Positions 12,137 to 24,191 of a stretch of 64,000 nt of DNA are shown piece by piece. Source of the stretch: Epiperipatus broadwayi (taxonomy: Eukaryota; Onychophora; Udeonychophora; Euonychophora; Peripatidae); assembly GCA_028023455.1 (NCBI GenBank), contig JAQFVV010006246.1, forward strand, positions 1,973,501 through 2,037,500, read 5' to 3'. The notes below the pieces were generated by a model, which was not told where the DNA came from, searched no databases, and was given only the letters and a program-made list of their open reading frames with translations. The translations under genes were made by a program, and so were the position numbers. How positions within the stretch are numbered: the first letter of the stretch is position 1; the number at the start of each line of letters is the position of its first letter.

Positions 12137-14271
12137 TGTACCAATCGGAATGAAAGTGAAGATCGAATCTAACAGCAAAAACAATATCTGCACTACAAGG
12201 GCGCCATCTAGGTATTTGAGCCTAGAAAAATTTATAAAGTAGGCAGATACGCGCTGTTAAGATTCCACTTTATTTAAATATTCCGATCGTTAGCCCAAGT
12301 CACTAGCTCAGTGGAGACGCAGAGATAAAAATCTATATCTTAATTTATATCGTAAATATCAAAGAGTAAAAGCCACTGCCAGAAATTAACATATAAAAAT
12401 ATTTATTTATGCACATATAAAAGAATATTTAAATTTTGAGGAATAAGTTTAACATTTTAGATTTTTATATTAACTTTTAATTTTACATTTAACTAAGTTT
12501 CAATGAGTTTAATTATTATTTAGATAGTCAAGTATGAATAGACTACATAGATCTGCATTTGAAAAGAAAATATTCTTCCCTGATTTAACCTTAGGCAACA
12601 AATTTCGCAACCAAATTGGCGCCAATCCATCTGATACATTCATGTATTCAATGTAGCATGATACGACAACACAAAATACTATATTGTCAGGAATGTACAT
12701 CCGAACAATAAGTAGAAATAGAGAAGACATTGACTCTCCACCAACAGGAATGTGACATCTGTTGGCAAGTAGAACAATAAACAAAAAACTCCATAGGAAT
12801 GGACTGCGGTCTTCTGCTGACTTACAAACCCATCCATAGGTAAACAGAGGGTGTGTGGCATATATCTATAATCCTGCCCGTAGCGGACCTCATACTACAT
12901 CTACTAATTACACAAATATATCCAATCCATTGAACCAATTCAACTACGAAATGAATAACCTAAGAATACCCTCCCTTAATACAACTTTACAAAACTATAT
13001 AGCCATTCATTCCCGACTTAATTTTAACATTTAAATATGTTCGCACAGATTTGTTTAAAAATGTTGGGTATCGATCGATTACATAGATTCCACGGTCAAA
13101 AACATTTCAAAATAAACATAAACGATCAAAATACAAAATTATTGATACCGACAATCGCAGAGGGAAACTTATAAGTAACCCAATAGTATTCACCATAAGA
13201 TACTTGCGTTGTCACCAATAACTTAAAAGACATCCGAATAAATACATTTTAGATACTCACCGTAAGGTATCATTATTTATCGAATGTCTATATATTTTGA
13301 TCAAATATGAAAAACAAAATATAATTAACCGCAAACGAATCCATGCAAGCGTCTATAAACAATTTAAATTTCATACATTTAAATAATCTTTACAATAAAA
13401 AAAAAAAAAAATGGAAATGATGTTTATCAGTCGGAAAACATATAAAATTAAACATTATTAATTTGATTTAAAAACTTACAAAAGTCAGATAAGAGTCCGT
13501 TTTAACATTTCAGTTGGCTTGTTTATCAATTTGTAAAACTTGACGAAAGTTCTTAATTGATTTTAACAATTGTTCATTTCATATAGCTTATGGTAGAAGA
13601 GTCCAGGCCTCTGCTTTCAATTCCCGCGATGCCTCCATTGGAAGGTAATGTTCTGGAGATGGCAATAGCTGGTTCAAGGTATCACAGTCTTTTCATATTT
13701 TTTTTTTATAGAGAGTGTGGTATGTGCGTCATACCACATCTCTCAAACACACAATGCTGGAACTCTGAAAAAACTGTATTTCCCTTTTTATATTATCCCA
13801 AAGGATTCAATGAACAAAACGTCACTAATCTATCACTTTCGTGGGGGTCCGAGCCAAGGCTTAGTGCTTCCATTGGTCAAGCTAAAATCTCTTTCTTCTC
13901 TTATCTAACTTTTCATCTGACTTTTTAATTACACAGCTTTTAGATAATTAATAAACAATCATTTCCATTTACAGATTACAGGAATTAATTAATACCTGTT
14001 TTTATTTTAACTTACGTTATTGTTTTATTAAAATATTTTTTATATTTCAATCCTTTTTTTTTTATAAAAAAAAAAATACATTCAAATACCTTTTTTTATT
14101 TATTAAAAAAAATATTTTTAAAGTTTAGCATCTGTGCGAATATATACGTTTAACAAACATTTTAATTTTAGCATTTAGTTTTTTTTTTCTTTTTAATACA
14201 CTTATTTTTATATGCGAACTTTTAAGTTTTTATTTTAAATTAATGTAACGACATATTTATATATCGTTACA
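12137..14271. mobile_element. Modular ~2.1-kb LTR-like repeat, copy A
   Basis: It is bounded by short inverted ends (TGTACC at 12137, GTTACA at 14266-14271) and lies between (AT)n tracts. Three blocks are shared with copy B at 61.5-63.4 kb. Block Y is about 12531-13035 (landmark GAATAGACTACATAGAT). Block X is about 13036-13385 (landmark GTTCGCACAGAT). Block Z is about 13395-14271 (begins AAATGGAAATGAT). Here the order is Y-X-Z, preceded by about 390 bp unique to this copy. TGTAAC-type ends, read on the minus strand from Z, resemble a long LTR, but no primer-binding site or coding region is attached. Small minus-strand frames within Y (such as 12679-12861) have a partly similar counterpart in copy B, and real translation is unproven. 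Confidence 0.6.
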
Positions 14272-14501
14272 ATATATATATATAATAGAGAAAAATTAAC
14301 TACCAGTATCATTAACTGTATGATGCCTGTGAGCATAATATTTCACACATTGATTGTGTGTGTTTAATTTATGATTTATTTTATTAATTAATTAAATTAT
14401 TATTTAACCTATAAACTCGTCTCCTTTCTTTATTGCTTGTAAGACCAATTCGCATCCAATTGCTACTGATATGTACATCATTTTATTTGTATACATTCAT
14501 C
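14272..14501. other. AT-rich spacer
   Basis: (AT)n then AT-rich sequence between the modular repeat and the RTE fragment. Nothing coding is seen. Confidence 0.5.
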
Positions 14502-14817
14502 ATCATCAGTCATTGTCAATCCACTGCAGAATGAAGGTCTCTCCAAGTTCAATCCATCTTTTCTCCTCATTAGCTTCTCTTTTTCACATCACCATTGCAC
14601 ATTTTCTTATTTCAGCCATCCATCTCACATGTGGTCTCTTTCTGAATCTTTTACAATCTCTTGGAATCCAGTTTAAGATTTTAATTGTCCATGTATTATC
14701 ATTTTTTCTAGCAATATGTCCAGCCCAGGTCAGTAACACGTGTTTGTTCTCTTACCCATATAATGTGTTTTGATCTCTTCTTGTTACTCTTAATATGCAT
14801 TTCTCCATACTTCTTTA
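14502..14817 (-). mobile_element. 3' end of an RTE-type LINE
   Basis: Reverse complement of this stretch matches the last roughly 320 bp of the RTE copy at 53.3-56.0 kb, including the final codons and the ending CTTCATTCTGCAGTGGATTG followed by a TGATGATGA tail. RTE-clade LINEs characteristically end in such short tandem repeats rather than poly-A. Severe 5' truncation is typical of LINE insertion. The open frame visible on the plus strand here (14471-14773) is simply its antisense. Confidence 0.85.
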
Positions 14818-15362
14818 CATTGTGTGTATATATACAATGTTTTATCAGCATTGTTAAATAAAAAAATTTATAAATGATTCATAATTTGTGATTAGATTAA
14901 TTACAATCGTTATAAATCGAGTTATTAATTTAATTACAGTAATGATTATCTTTTTTTACGATTCACTTAATCTCTTCATAGTAATCTATGTCTAACCTTT
15001 TAAATTTTTGTATAGCATTTCAAAAACTTATTTTCTTAGGCTTCATAACTGGTGTGTTTTTTTTTTTCAGATATATGTATAATATAGTGTTAAATACTAT
15101 TGTTTTTAAATTGTAAATACTGTTCTTGTAAATAATACAGATTTCAACTTCATTATTCGACAAAACAAACAAGAAAATGAACCACTTTTTTACATTATTG
15201 ATAAAAAAAGTAGTAACAGTATCTTATTACTTCGATCACCAGAAGTGACAGATGTATCGATCCAGGCCTTTATATCTTGAATCTGACACTCTATCACTGC
15301 ATTAAACCACATAGAACATTATAGTTGATTATCTCAGCTAACTAGCATAGCTTTCATCTCTG
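14818..15362. other. AT-rich spacer, no gene seen
   Basis: Low-complexity AT-rich DNA with homopolymer T runs. No feature supported. Confidence 0.5.
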
Positions 15363-15602
15363 CATATAATAATCAAGACAAAACACTTTATTATTTTTAC
15401 AATGCTTTATTATCCACCCTTTTCTTCGGTCTACAGCTTCGATTGTCCCAGCAATTTTTTTTTTTATTGTAACAGTGAGATTAGGAGATATAAGGGTTCG
15501 GAAGAAGATTGCTGGGACAATTGAAACTGTAGACTGAAGGAAAGGGTGGATAATAAAGCACTGTAACAGTAATAGAGTGTTTCGTCAATTGATTATTATA
15601 TG
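15363..15602. mobile_element. Foldback (MITE-like) palindrome, ~240 bp
   Basis: Left arm 15363-15454 and right arm 15508-15602 are inverted copies. Landmarks are CATATAATAATC at the left edge with GATTATTATATG at the right edge, and GGATAATAAAGCA near the right centre with TGCTTTATTATCC near the left centre. The roughly 50-bp middle contains a T11 run. Arms differ at scattered positions. The terminal TA would suit a TA-targeting (Tc1/mariner-type) MITE, but the TSD cannot be separated from the palindrome. No coding capacity. Confidence 0.75.
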
Positions 15603-16157
15603 GCATACATTTGACTATGCAATAGGAAATAATAGTTATTATACGAATATCTTTTCCTACCTTTTTACATTTCTTCCTATTAAACATGCAAATAAAACGA
15701 ACATTTAATTTATCTTTTTTTTTTTTGTTGTTAAATTTTATTAAATTTAGATTGTTTTTTTAATTTCAAATAATATTATCAATTAAATAGTTGTAAGTAG
15801 AACATTTATTAATATATATATAACAAATAATCACTTTTGGTTTTCTAGGTCTTTATTCAAACTTATTCTAGTATAATTAACAATATAGCTGGAAGCAAAC
15901 TTTCCCAGCATGTTAATAAAAAAAAATATCATAAGCTAAATGTGCAGTAAAGATAGTACTGCCATTCTCAAATTTCAAGGCCATGTTTTTCAGCCGTATT
16001 GCACAAAATTTTGCCCATGCTATAGTCATGACTTCTGCAAAAAATTCTATGTGGCTTGATCAACACGAATCAATCTGTGTGTGTTATATAAAGTTCTTAT
16101 GTTGGATACCTCTCTGTATACTTGCACATTGTAAATCTTACTTTTTATTATACATAT
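15603..16157. other. Spacer left of gypsy element 2
   Basis: AT-rich with a more mixed stretch at about 15960-16140 containing short open frames on both strands. No family motif recognised. Confidence 0.4.
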
Positions 16158-16696
16158 TGTTGTGTACAACATCATGATACTATGATCGGGATAAAGGTAG
16201 TCAGACCAAAAGAAATAAAAATAATTCAGAAACAATGTTTTATAACTAAATACTGACTTTATTTGTTACAAATTATTAATAGTAAGATTTTACCAACATG
16301 CTTAATATATTTACAATTTATACGTATCAATAATATTATTTATGAAATGCCAAAGAAGCATTCATAAATTATAATAAGGACTATGTGGCCTATATAGTCT
16401 CTAGGTCCATTTTGGTGTCTTCACTAGGTCCCTCCATAGTCTTCATTACACCCAGTTACTTTGTATCTTCTCTAGCATGAGGAGCTCCCATGATACAAGT
16501 GTCTGTAAAAGACCTCAATTTTCCTTATCTAAGAGTTTTTATATATTTCCCTGTAATGTGGAATGTTCTAGAAAATAACTAATTAAAATAGTTCTTTATC
16601 TTTTAATTAATCACTTTCTAATCTAGTAATGCTTATCACTTATTTTATCTCTAATTACTCTATCTGTTTTAGTTCTAAATTCATACATATAAAGCA
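16158..16696 (-). repeat. 3' LTR of Mag-like gypsy element 2
   Basis: About 540 bp, clearly alignable to 20510-21019 over shared runs such as ACCAACATGCTTAATATATT and CTGACTTTATTTG. On the minus strand it starts TGCTTTATAT just after a purine-rich GAAGGAGG tract (16697-16704), which serves as polypurine tract. It ends near 16158 in ACA. The LTRs differ by many substitutions and small indels, showing an old insertion. Confidence 0.85.
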
Positions 16697-19600
16697 CCTC
16701 CTTCACTTCGAAAATTACTCACATAGTCTTTCTCATATCTCGGTTCCATCTTGATTTTTTGTGACCTACATGGGGTTGCTTTCTTTTCAACAGTAATGTT
16801 CTTGTCTGCTTTGTGCTCTTCATTTATTTCTGGTGAATCTGCCTCCTCTATATAATTTGGAATGTCCAGCACTATATTACTTCTGATTCACTCAATTTCT
16901 TCTCTCTGAAGTCTGACATGATTTACATGTTTATGCATTTTTTTCTATGTTTCTGCCTCAATTACTACTATTTGTTTTAATAGATGTTCTTTAATTATGC
17001 CTTTCACCCAGTATTTGTTAGCACATCTCTCACCCAGACTTTTTCTTCCACTGTGTACTGCCATTCTATGCTGTTGTTTTCATTACTCAAAAAATTTTGA
17101 TCTGGGAAAATCAGCGATAACTTTGTGTTGCTCTTTTGTCCAAATATTATTCCAGCTGGAGATTTTCCCATACTATTTGTCAGTGTACTCTGCTGATACA
17201 ATAAGGCAGAATATATTGTTTCTTGTATATTTGCAGTACCTTTCTTCTGTAATATTTGCTTTAGCATTTTTGCTTTTTCTGTAATCCCAATGGACTCGGA
17301 GTGATATGGGGGCTTGACTATATATCTAATTCTCCATTTCTTTTCAAGGTCTCCAATTTAGTGGATGTTAAACTAGTTCCATTGTCTGATACTATAGTTT
17401 GAGGGAAATCATGGAAAACAAAAATTTCCTTAAGTTTTCTGATTGTTTCTTCAGTGCTTGTATTTTTTACAATTCTATATTCACTCCACATTTCAATATG
17501 AGTCAATCACTACTAAAAATGTAGCCATGAAACAGTCTGGCATGATTGATGACAGTATAGCTCCAAGCTTTTATGACTACAGGCCAGGCCATGTAATTTT
17601 TCTTTGGAATGTTTGCATTCACTTGGCAATTCTCACAGATTTTCATGAATTGTTCTATCTCAGAATTAATTTCAGGCCACCAAACATAACTTCACCCAAA
17701 TGTTTTAGTCCTTACAATACCAGGATGGCCTTCATGAATAAACTGAAGAACTTGGTGATGACCGCTACTAGGTATTAATACTCTATTGTCCATTAACACA
17801 TCACTTATTTATAAAGTTCTACTCTTATGTCCCATATTGCTTTACACAATATCTCAGGATGACTTTTAGACCAGCCCTTGCTGATCCATTCTAGTAACAA
17901 GTTGTAACCCTGGTCAGCTTTTGTCCAATCCACTACCTTTTTGCTGTCTCTTACTACATTATTCTAGCTGTCTATGTAGTTATGGTTGAATCAATTTCTT
18001 GTGAAGCTGATTTAATTGGGACTCTGGAGAGCATGTTTGCATGCTTAATAACATTTCTCTTTTTTAAAATGAGTTCAAAATCATAACCTGCTAATAAATT
18101 TTACCAATGTAATATTCTGAGGCTCAAGTGATCTAGTGCAGTTTTATTTTTAGCTAATATTCTTAATAACAACTTGTGATCAATAAAGATCTTGAATGGC
18201 TGCCCATATAAGTATTGGTGAAATTTTTTCACTGCAAAAATAATAGCCAATACCACTTTATCCAACTGACTGTAGTTTTGCTCTGCTTTGATTAATGTTG
18301 TCAAAGCAAAAACTATTGATCACTCATCCTCAGTCACTGTATGACTTAATACCTTTCCGATCCCCAATCCAATGCATCTGTAGTTAGTATCAATTTGAGG
18401 CTGCTGTCATATTGTACTAATTAACTATGTGATATAAGCAATTCCTTTGCAGCACTAAATGCTTTTTTTTGGGTTTGATCCCAATGCCATTTTTGGCCTT
18501 TTCTCGGCAAATTATATTGATTGTGCTATATGCACTTTTCCCTTTGAAAAAATTTAAAAACAATTAAATAAGCCCAGAAAAGCCAGTAGTACTTTTTTTT
18601 CCGATCTTGGGACTTCTTTTATGACTGCAATCTTTTGAGGTAAGGCTTCTTTCTCTTTTTTTATATGATATGCCCCAGAAACTTTATTTCAGTGTGTCAT
18701 CCAGATACATTTTTCTGGGTTTATTCTAGCCCCAAAAGTAGATAATTTAAAGCAAACTTTAAAAAGACACTTGGGTAATTTCTTTTCTGAATTAGTGATT
18801 ATTAAAATATCAAAATACGGTATTATACCCTCCATTTGGTGGAACAGTATCTCCATGTTAACTTGGAAAATATTTGGTGCAACAGTAATGGAATTTCGAA
18901 TCTGAGATCAATTTTAGCGAAATAACTTGACTTTTCCACATTGTCTAATATTTCTCTGAAGTTAGGCACTGGATACCAACTCATTGTAAGGTTCTTGTTT
19001 ACTGTAGTGTGATAATCCTCACAGATGTGGATTTGTCCATTTCATTTAGAAATCACTACAATTGGAGTGGCCCAATTGTCTTCTAAACCAGCATCAACAC
19101 TGCCTTTCTAACTAAATCATTTAATGCTTGTTCCACTTTAGCTTGTCATGCAAAATGAATTTTTCTAGGACTGCAAATTGCAGGAGTTGCTTCATTTTGC
19201 AAGTCTATATTGACTGGTTTAATATACTAATTTGGCTTTCTGTATTATTAAATAAACTTGTGTGTGTATTTTATTTTTTATTTCTTCTTCAATAGCGGTC
19301 TTGTTAACCATACATATTTCTATTCCCAGTGCATCAAACCATTCCCTATCTAAAAATAGGATTGAGACTGCCTTATAAAATATATACAATGGTAATCTAT
19401 GGGCTCTTTTTTAAATTCCTACATTTACTTCTACTTTTCCTAATATTTTCATAATATTATCGCTACCATCTTTGCTCTTAAACTAGTTCTCATTAATGTA
19501 GATAGATTCACACAAATTTTTGTTACCATTTCTCAGTCTTCAACTGCCATCATTAATATACCCAATTCACTGTCAATTTCCATTTTCAAATTTGTATTTA

Positions 19601-20509
19601 ATAATTTCACTGACATCATATACTGGTTGCACTGAGCACCTTGGGTATTATAAATCTCACATTTCTGCTTGTTTCTCTTTGGTAAAAGTGGGTGATACAC
19701 TATGATCTTTTTCCCCATTTGTTCTATATGCTTTCACTAAATGACCTACTTTTCCACAGCTCTACAATTCTCTTTGTTAAATCTACACTTACATGCCGTG
19801 TGACCTTGGTTTGCACAACAGTAGCAAACAATTTCCTCCGACTTAGAAAAAATATTTATTTTCAAATTTTTCATATAAATGCACCAAATTCATTATTATT
19901 GGTAAAATTTCAAAATTCCCTTGATTGGTCAAGCTCTATTTTATGGGCTATTCCCATTTTTATTGCTTCATCATATGACAAGCCTCCTGAGGCCAGTAAC
20001 TTCTATATAAGCCTATCATCACACATCCGTCAAAGTAATTGTTTCAGTAGAGCATCCTCTAATGCATGGTCATAACTAGAGCTCTTAGTATGTTCTTTCA
20101 ATGATTGATTATAGTCTTGTATCCTTTCCACTTTATTTGCTATCTATTTCTAAAACATACCCATGCTACATGCTTAAAGGGCAATTTCTCTTGTTCTTCA
20201 TAATCACATAACCGATTTGTGATGTCTATCACTTGTTGTCCAGCATGACATAACAATGTGGCAACTTTAATGGAGTCACTGCCAGTCTCATTAATAAAAA
20301 AATTCTCAATTCTTTTGAGATAAATTGGCCAATCAGCAGGTATTAACATTAAATTCATTTATTATCACTCGTGGCCCAGTTGTCATCTTAAATCTTAATC
20401 CGAATAACTAATAAGTAGAAAAAAAATTCCATGATTTCTGAATATACAATTCTATTACATTGCAGAATTACAAGTTATATTCTTGCCTGTAAAGACTGCA
20501 CCAGTTTTC
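16697..20509 (-). pseudogene. Decayed Mag-like Ty3/gypsy gag-pol
   Basis: Read from 20509 down, the gypsy domains occur in order but with frameshifts and stops. A gag capsid piece (IPADWPIYLKRIENFF, 20358-20140) comes first. Two nucleocapsid knuckles follow at about 19850-19760, one with perfect CX2CX4HX4C spacing (CYCCANQGHTACKC) and one in another frame (CGKVGHLVKAY). Reverse transcriptase is at about 19100-18560 (WATPIVV, ending VLLAFLGLFN). RNase H is at 18304-18101 (YLYGQPFKIFIDHK). The integrase zinc finger is at about 17840-17640 (HEGHPGIVRTK, YVWWPEINSEIEQFM), its core at 17506-17318 (TIVSDNGTSLTS) and the C-terminal HVNHVRL at about 16940. Two knuckles and the HVNxxR end place it in the Mag clade. 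It is non-functional, but all domains were once present in about 3.8 kb. Confidence 0.85.
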
Positions 20510-21019
20510 TGCTGTGTACAATCACCACAAATACTACAATTGGGGACAAATTGTGGTCAGACCAACAGAAATAAAAGTAATTTGGAAATAAAATTTTACA
20601 ACTAAATACTGACTTTATTTGCTGCAAATTACTAATAGTAAGGTTTTACCAACATGCTTAATATATTTACAATTTATACATATCAATAATATTACTTACA
20701 AAATGCCAAAGGCATACATAAATTATAATAAGACTGATGTGGCCTGTATAGTCCTATGTCCACTTTGATACATTCAATGGTGGAGTTTCCTGGGTTCCTC
20801 CATAGTCCTCATTACACTCAATTATTTTATATCTTCTCTAGCATCAGAAGCTCCATGATGTGAGTGTGTGTAAAAAGACCTCGATTTTCCTTATCTCTGA
20901 GTTTTTATATATTTCCCTGTAATGTTGAATGTTCTTGAAAATAACTAATTATAATAACTTTTTAATCTGGTAATGCTTATCATTTATTTTACCTCTAACT
21001 ATCCCATTAATATAAGGCA
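20510..21019 (-). repeat. 5' LTR of Mag-like gypsy element 2
   Basis: Partner of 16158-16696. On the minus strand it begins TGCCTTATAT at 21019 and ends GTACACAGCA at about 20510, where the internal region begins. A TSD is not clear: only ACAT recurs near both outer edges. Confidence 0.85.
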
Positions 21020-23164
21020 CATGTCTTTAAAGAAAATTTTAGTTTTTCTAGTTAAAAAAAAAACAAAGAGAGAATTAATAATGGTCAATGACTAAGGAAA
21101 GAAATTAATGCAGTTTTAATCCTAAACTGGGAGGTACTAGAATGATTTAAAAATAAAATTCAGAAAGCAAAAAAAGTGATATTTTTAAAAAAAATAAAAA
21201 AGGAGACAATTACTTTGTTAAATAAAAGTAAAATATTGTAGGTAGGATTTGTACATCCATGCAACAAAATCCAAAATATAAGTAAAAGACACTAAAGCTG
21301 ACCGAATCTAGATGGTGAGACCCAGAGTTTTACCAACATTCAATCCACTCATCCTTACTCCATGATTTAATACCCTATAAATGACATTTGTTAAGTTACA
21401 CATGAGTTTCAATTTAATCATGGGCCAGCAGTAATACAGGGTGGAGCAAGAGACTAGAAAATTGACTACCAGAATTAAATAAACCTATAATGTATCTATC
21501 AATAACAAAGTCTAATAGATTAATCTCGTAATGAACAGAGTTTAGATTTTTCATCGCCCCCCTCCAATCATTAAAAACTATAATATATAATAGTTTTATA
21601 TTATATGAGTACTGTACATTGTTTTTAATCAATGTCTTTCTGAGACCATTAATATTTTCCATTACCAGCAGAATGACAGCATAAGTTTTGATTAATTACA
21701 AAAAAAAAGTTTTAATAATTTTTTTCTCATATTCCTAACTATAAAGACCTTTCTCTTCCAGTCACCATATAAATTTTACTGATTTTCTTCTTTTTCACAG
21801 TCATAGTTGAAATAGTTATTTTGTTTAAGCTTGTTTTTCTTGATATTAATCTTTAAGCATTAATTCGTTGGGGCTATATTTTTATGTTTTAATTTTTAAA
21901 TAAAAGTTAAATTACTATACACGTTGTATACGTATTAAAAAATCAATCAACAAACAATTTTATTAGCTTAAATAAAATAAATTTTAATAGTTCATTTTTT
22001 ACAAGCAAAAATCGGTCTATTCAAAACACAATATTTTCTTACAAAAACTGATCTATTCTGGTTCTGAAAAATAAAATAAAACAACGTGAGACTATATTAT
22101 AAGTAACTGTGCTTTTGCTATTAATAGATTAAATTCTTGCAGTGGAATGATTTTATCCCAATCAGATTTAACAGCTGATAAGAAGTAATTTACTGCATTC
22201 AGAATTAGCAGTACGATGTGGTTAGCACGCACCGCTGTTGGAGTTCTAATTTTATGTTTGTCAGAATTTGTAGGCAGCAGTTCTAAGAATAAAAAAGAAA
22301 ATTTTTTGCAGTAAGTACAATTCTTTTGCAATATATTTTGTTATAAATTAAAATGCATTTGTTAAAAGATAATATAAAAGGTTGATTTTTCTATGGATAG
22401 TACAACAAAATTTTCTATATCATTTTATACTTTTTTAAAAAAATGATTATCTTTAAAAAAAGTGGTTAAGATTTTGATGATAAAATAGTATTTAGAATTA
22501 AGTAAAACATGTTTAAAATTGAATATATACTGCCAATCGTGTAAAAGAGAATTCTTCCACGAAATATATTTAACTCTAATGTATATTAAGATCTTTTCCG
22601 AATGCAGATTGAATTAATCGAGTACTACCACCAAGTCCGTCATTGTTTGACATTTTTATATTTATTCAAGTTTTCCACATTTGTAGCTCATTAGGGCAAT
22701 TCACAGACACTACCAAACTATTGTGATTATCAATATGTGTTTGTGTAAGAGAGCCTGGATGGTGGCATTTGTAATTCTTTTTTAAAATAGAAAATATACA
22801 TATGTCAAAAAAAGTATATTAACTAAATATAGTAAATGTATAATTGAAGTCACATAATTAAAGTTATATAATCAAAACTAATAATGGATTATTTAAAGGA
22901 ATGATTAACTATAGCAAAGGGAACATGAGAGCAGGATCTTTTTTTTTTTACAATCCAAGATGTCAGGATGGGAAAAAATCTGATTAGTGAGATTTTTTAC
23001 ACTTCCAATAATTGGATTTTACATAATAAAACCAAAGAAGAGATGATCATTTATACACAAAGAAAGGGACTGCATTTAAAATTAACTAGACAGTGTAATT
23101 GAAAGTATATCTAGAATCATTAAGCAGGTTTATACTAGATTATCTTATTACATTATATAAATCC
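21020..23164. other. AT-rich spacer, no gene recognised
   Basis: Over 2 kb of AT-rich DNA with no convincing coding, RNA or repeat signal. The short frames at 21414-21662 and 22092-22331 (minus) show no family features. Confidence 0.45.
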
Positions 23165-23482
23165 AATTATCATTATATATATAATATCTGAATTTTTGGT
23201 TGTGCATTAAAATTATCACTTTATATTCTTCATCAATAGATTTTAAATTTATCATTGGGTATTTACCTATAAGAATACTTTAGTAGTAGTGGAAGTTTAA
23301 TTTGAACATTTTTAACTATCATATGTGTAATATCTGAATTGTTGATAATGCATTAAAATTATTATCATTTTATATATTCCTTACAGTCTATTTTTATCTT
23401 TCATATATTTCAAATTTATTACTATGTATCTAACTATAATAATGTTGCAGAGTGGATAGAAGTTAAATTTGAATTCTTCTTG
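23165..23482. repeat. Diverged tandem duplication, unit ~150-170 bp
   Basis: Two adjacent units align in order with substitutions and indels. Unit 1 (about 23165-23312) carries TAATATCTGAATTTTTGG, then GCATTAAAATTAT, then GTGGAAGTTTAATTTGAA. Unit 2 (about 23313-23482) carries TAATATCTGAATTGTTGA, then GCATTAAAATTAT, then AGAAGTTAAATTTGAA. This is an old duplication of unknown sequence. Confidence 0.75.
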
Positions 23483-24010
23483 TAACATTGTAAGGGTAAA
23501 TTACCTTACTGATAATGATGATGGTGCTTATATATACACATACACACATGCATCAATGCTCAGATAATATTTCTGGCATATAACTGAATTACTTTAAAAT
23601 AATATGCATTTCATCAGTTTACCAAAGATTACTTAATATTTGAATTTCAATTAATTTATGAAAATGGATATTGATGATCAAACTTTCTTTACTTTCTTTA
23701 TATTTCCTGGTTATTATACATCAAATTCAAGTGTTCATTTGACTATACAACATTTGAACTCCATTAATTCTAATTTATGGCAGCACTTTCTTTTAAGAAA
23801 AGCCACAGACATCATAATCATCACAGTTTTTACAATAACAACCCTACTTTGCTTATCTCAAAACATGAATGCTCACGATCGGTGAAAGTCTGATTTGTAT
23901 GCATTGGAGATGAGACTAAATAATTTAAATGACAGCACTTTTTATTTTAGATAATCTCGATTGTTGTAGAAAATTACCTATAGACATGATTCATAATTAA
24001 ATTGAAGATT
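23483..24010. other. Spacer, no gene recognised
   Basis: AT-rich; a 75-codon frame at 23658-23885 lacks any recognisable motif. Confidence 0.45.
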
Positions 24011-24026
24011 AACTATAAATGTCACA
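24011..24026. repeat. Left 16-bp target-site duplication of SINE
   Basis: AACTATAAATGTCACA, repeated exactly at 24176-24191. Confidence 0.9.
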
Positions 24027-24175
24027 TCTTGCATTGGTGGTCGAGAGGTCAGCACGACTGCCTTGCACTTGCAGGCACATTGGTGGTCGAGAGGTCAGCG
24101 CAACTGCCTTGCACTTGCAGGCAGTTGCCCGGGTTGCGGATTCGCGTCCCGGCTGATGCTATGACACTTATAAAA
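24027..24175 (+). mobile_element. tRNA-like SINE with duplicated head
   Basis: The body matches the second copy at 60335-60441. It has a pol III A box TGGTCGAGAGG (24084-24094), a B box-like GGATTCGCGTCC (about 24138-24149) and the tail TGATGCTATGACACTT plus A-rich end. The first 46 bp (CATTGGTGGTCGAGAGGTCA...) occur twice in tandem (24032-24077 and 24078-24123), so there are two A boxes and one B box. A perfect 16-bp TSD marks LINE-mediated insertion. The long arm between the anticodon-like stem and B box suggests descent from a class II (Leu/Ser-type) tRNA. It encodes no protein. Confidence 0.88.
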
Positions 24176-24191
24176 AACTATAAATGTCACA
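24176..24191. repeat. Right 16-bp target-site duplication of SINE
   Basis: Exact copy of 24011-24026. Confidence 0.9.

Noticed and set aside
13590-13928. 112-codon plus-strand frame in modular repeat A
   Set aside because: Not preserved in copy B and without domain features; most likely fortuitous.
14471-14773. 100-codon plus-strand open frame
   Set aside because: Antisense of the RTE LINE C-terminal coding sequence.
17443-17778. 111-codon plus-strand frame
   Set aside because: Antisense of the integrase region of gypsy element 2.
19692-20075. 127-codon plus-strand frame
   Set aside because: Antisense of gag/nucleocapsid of gypsy element 2.
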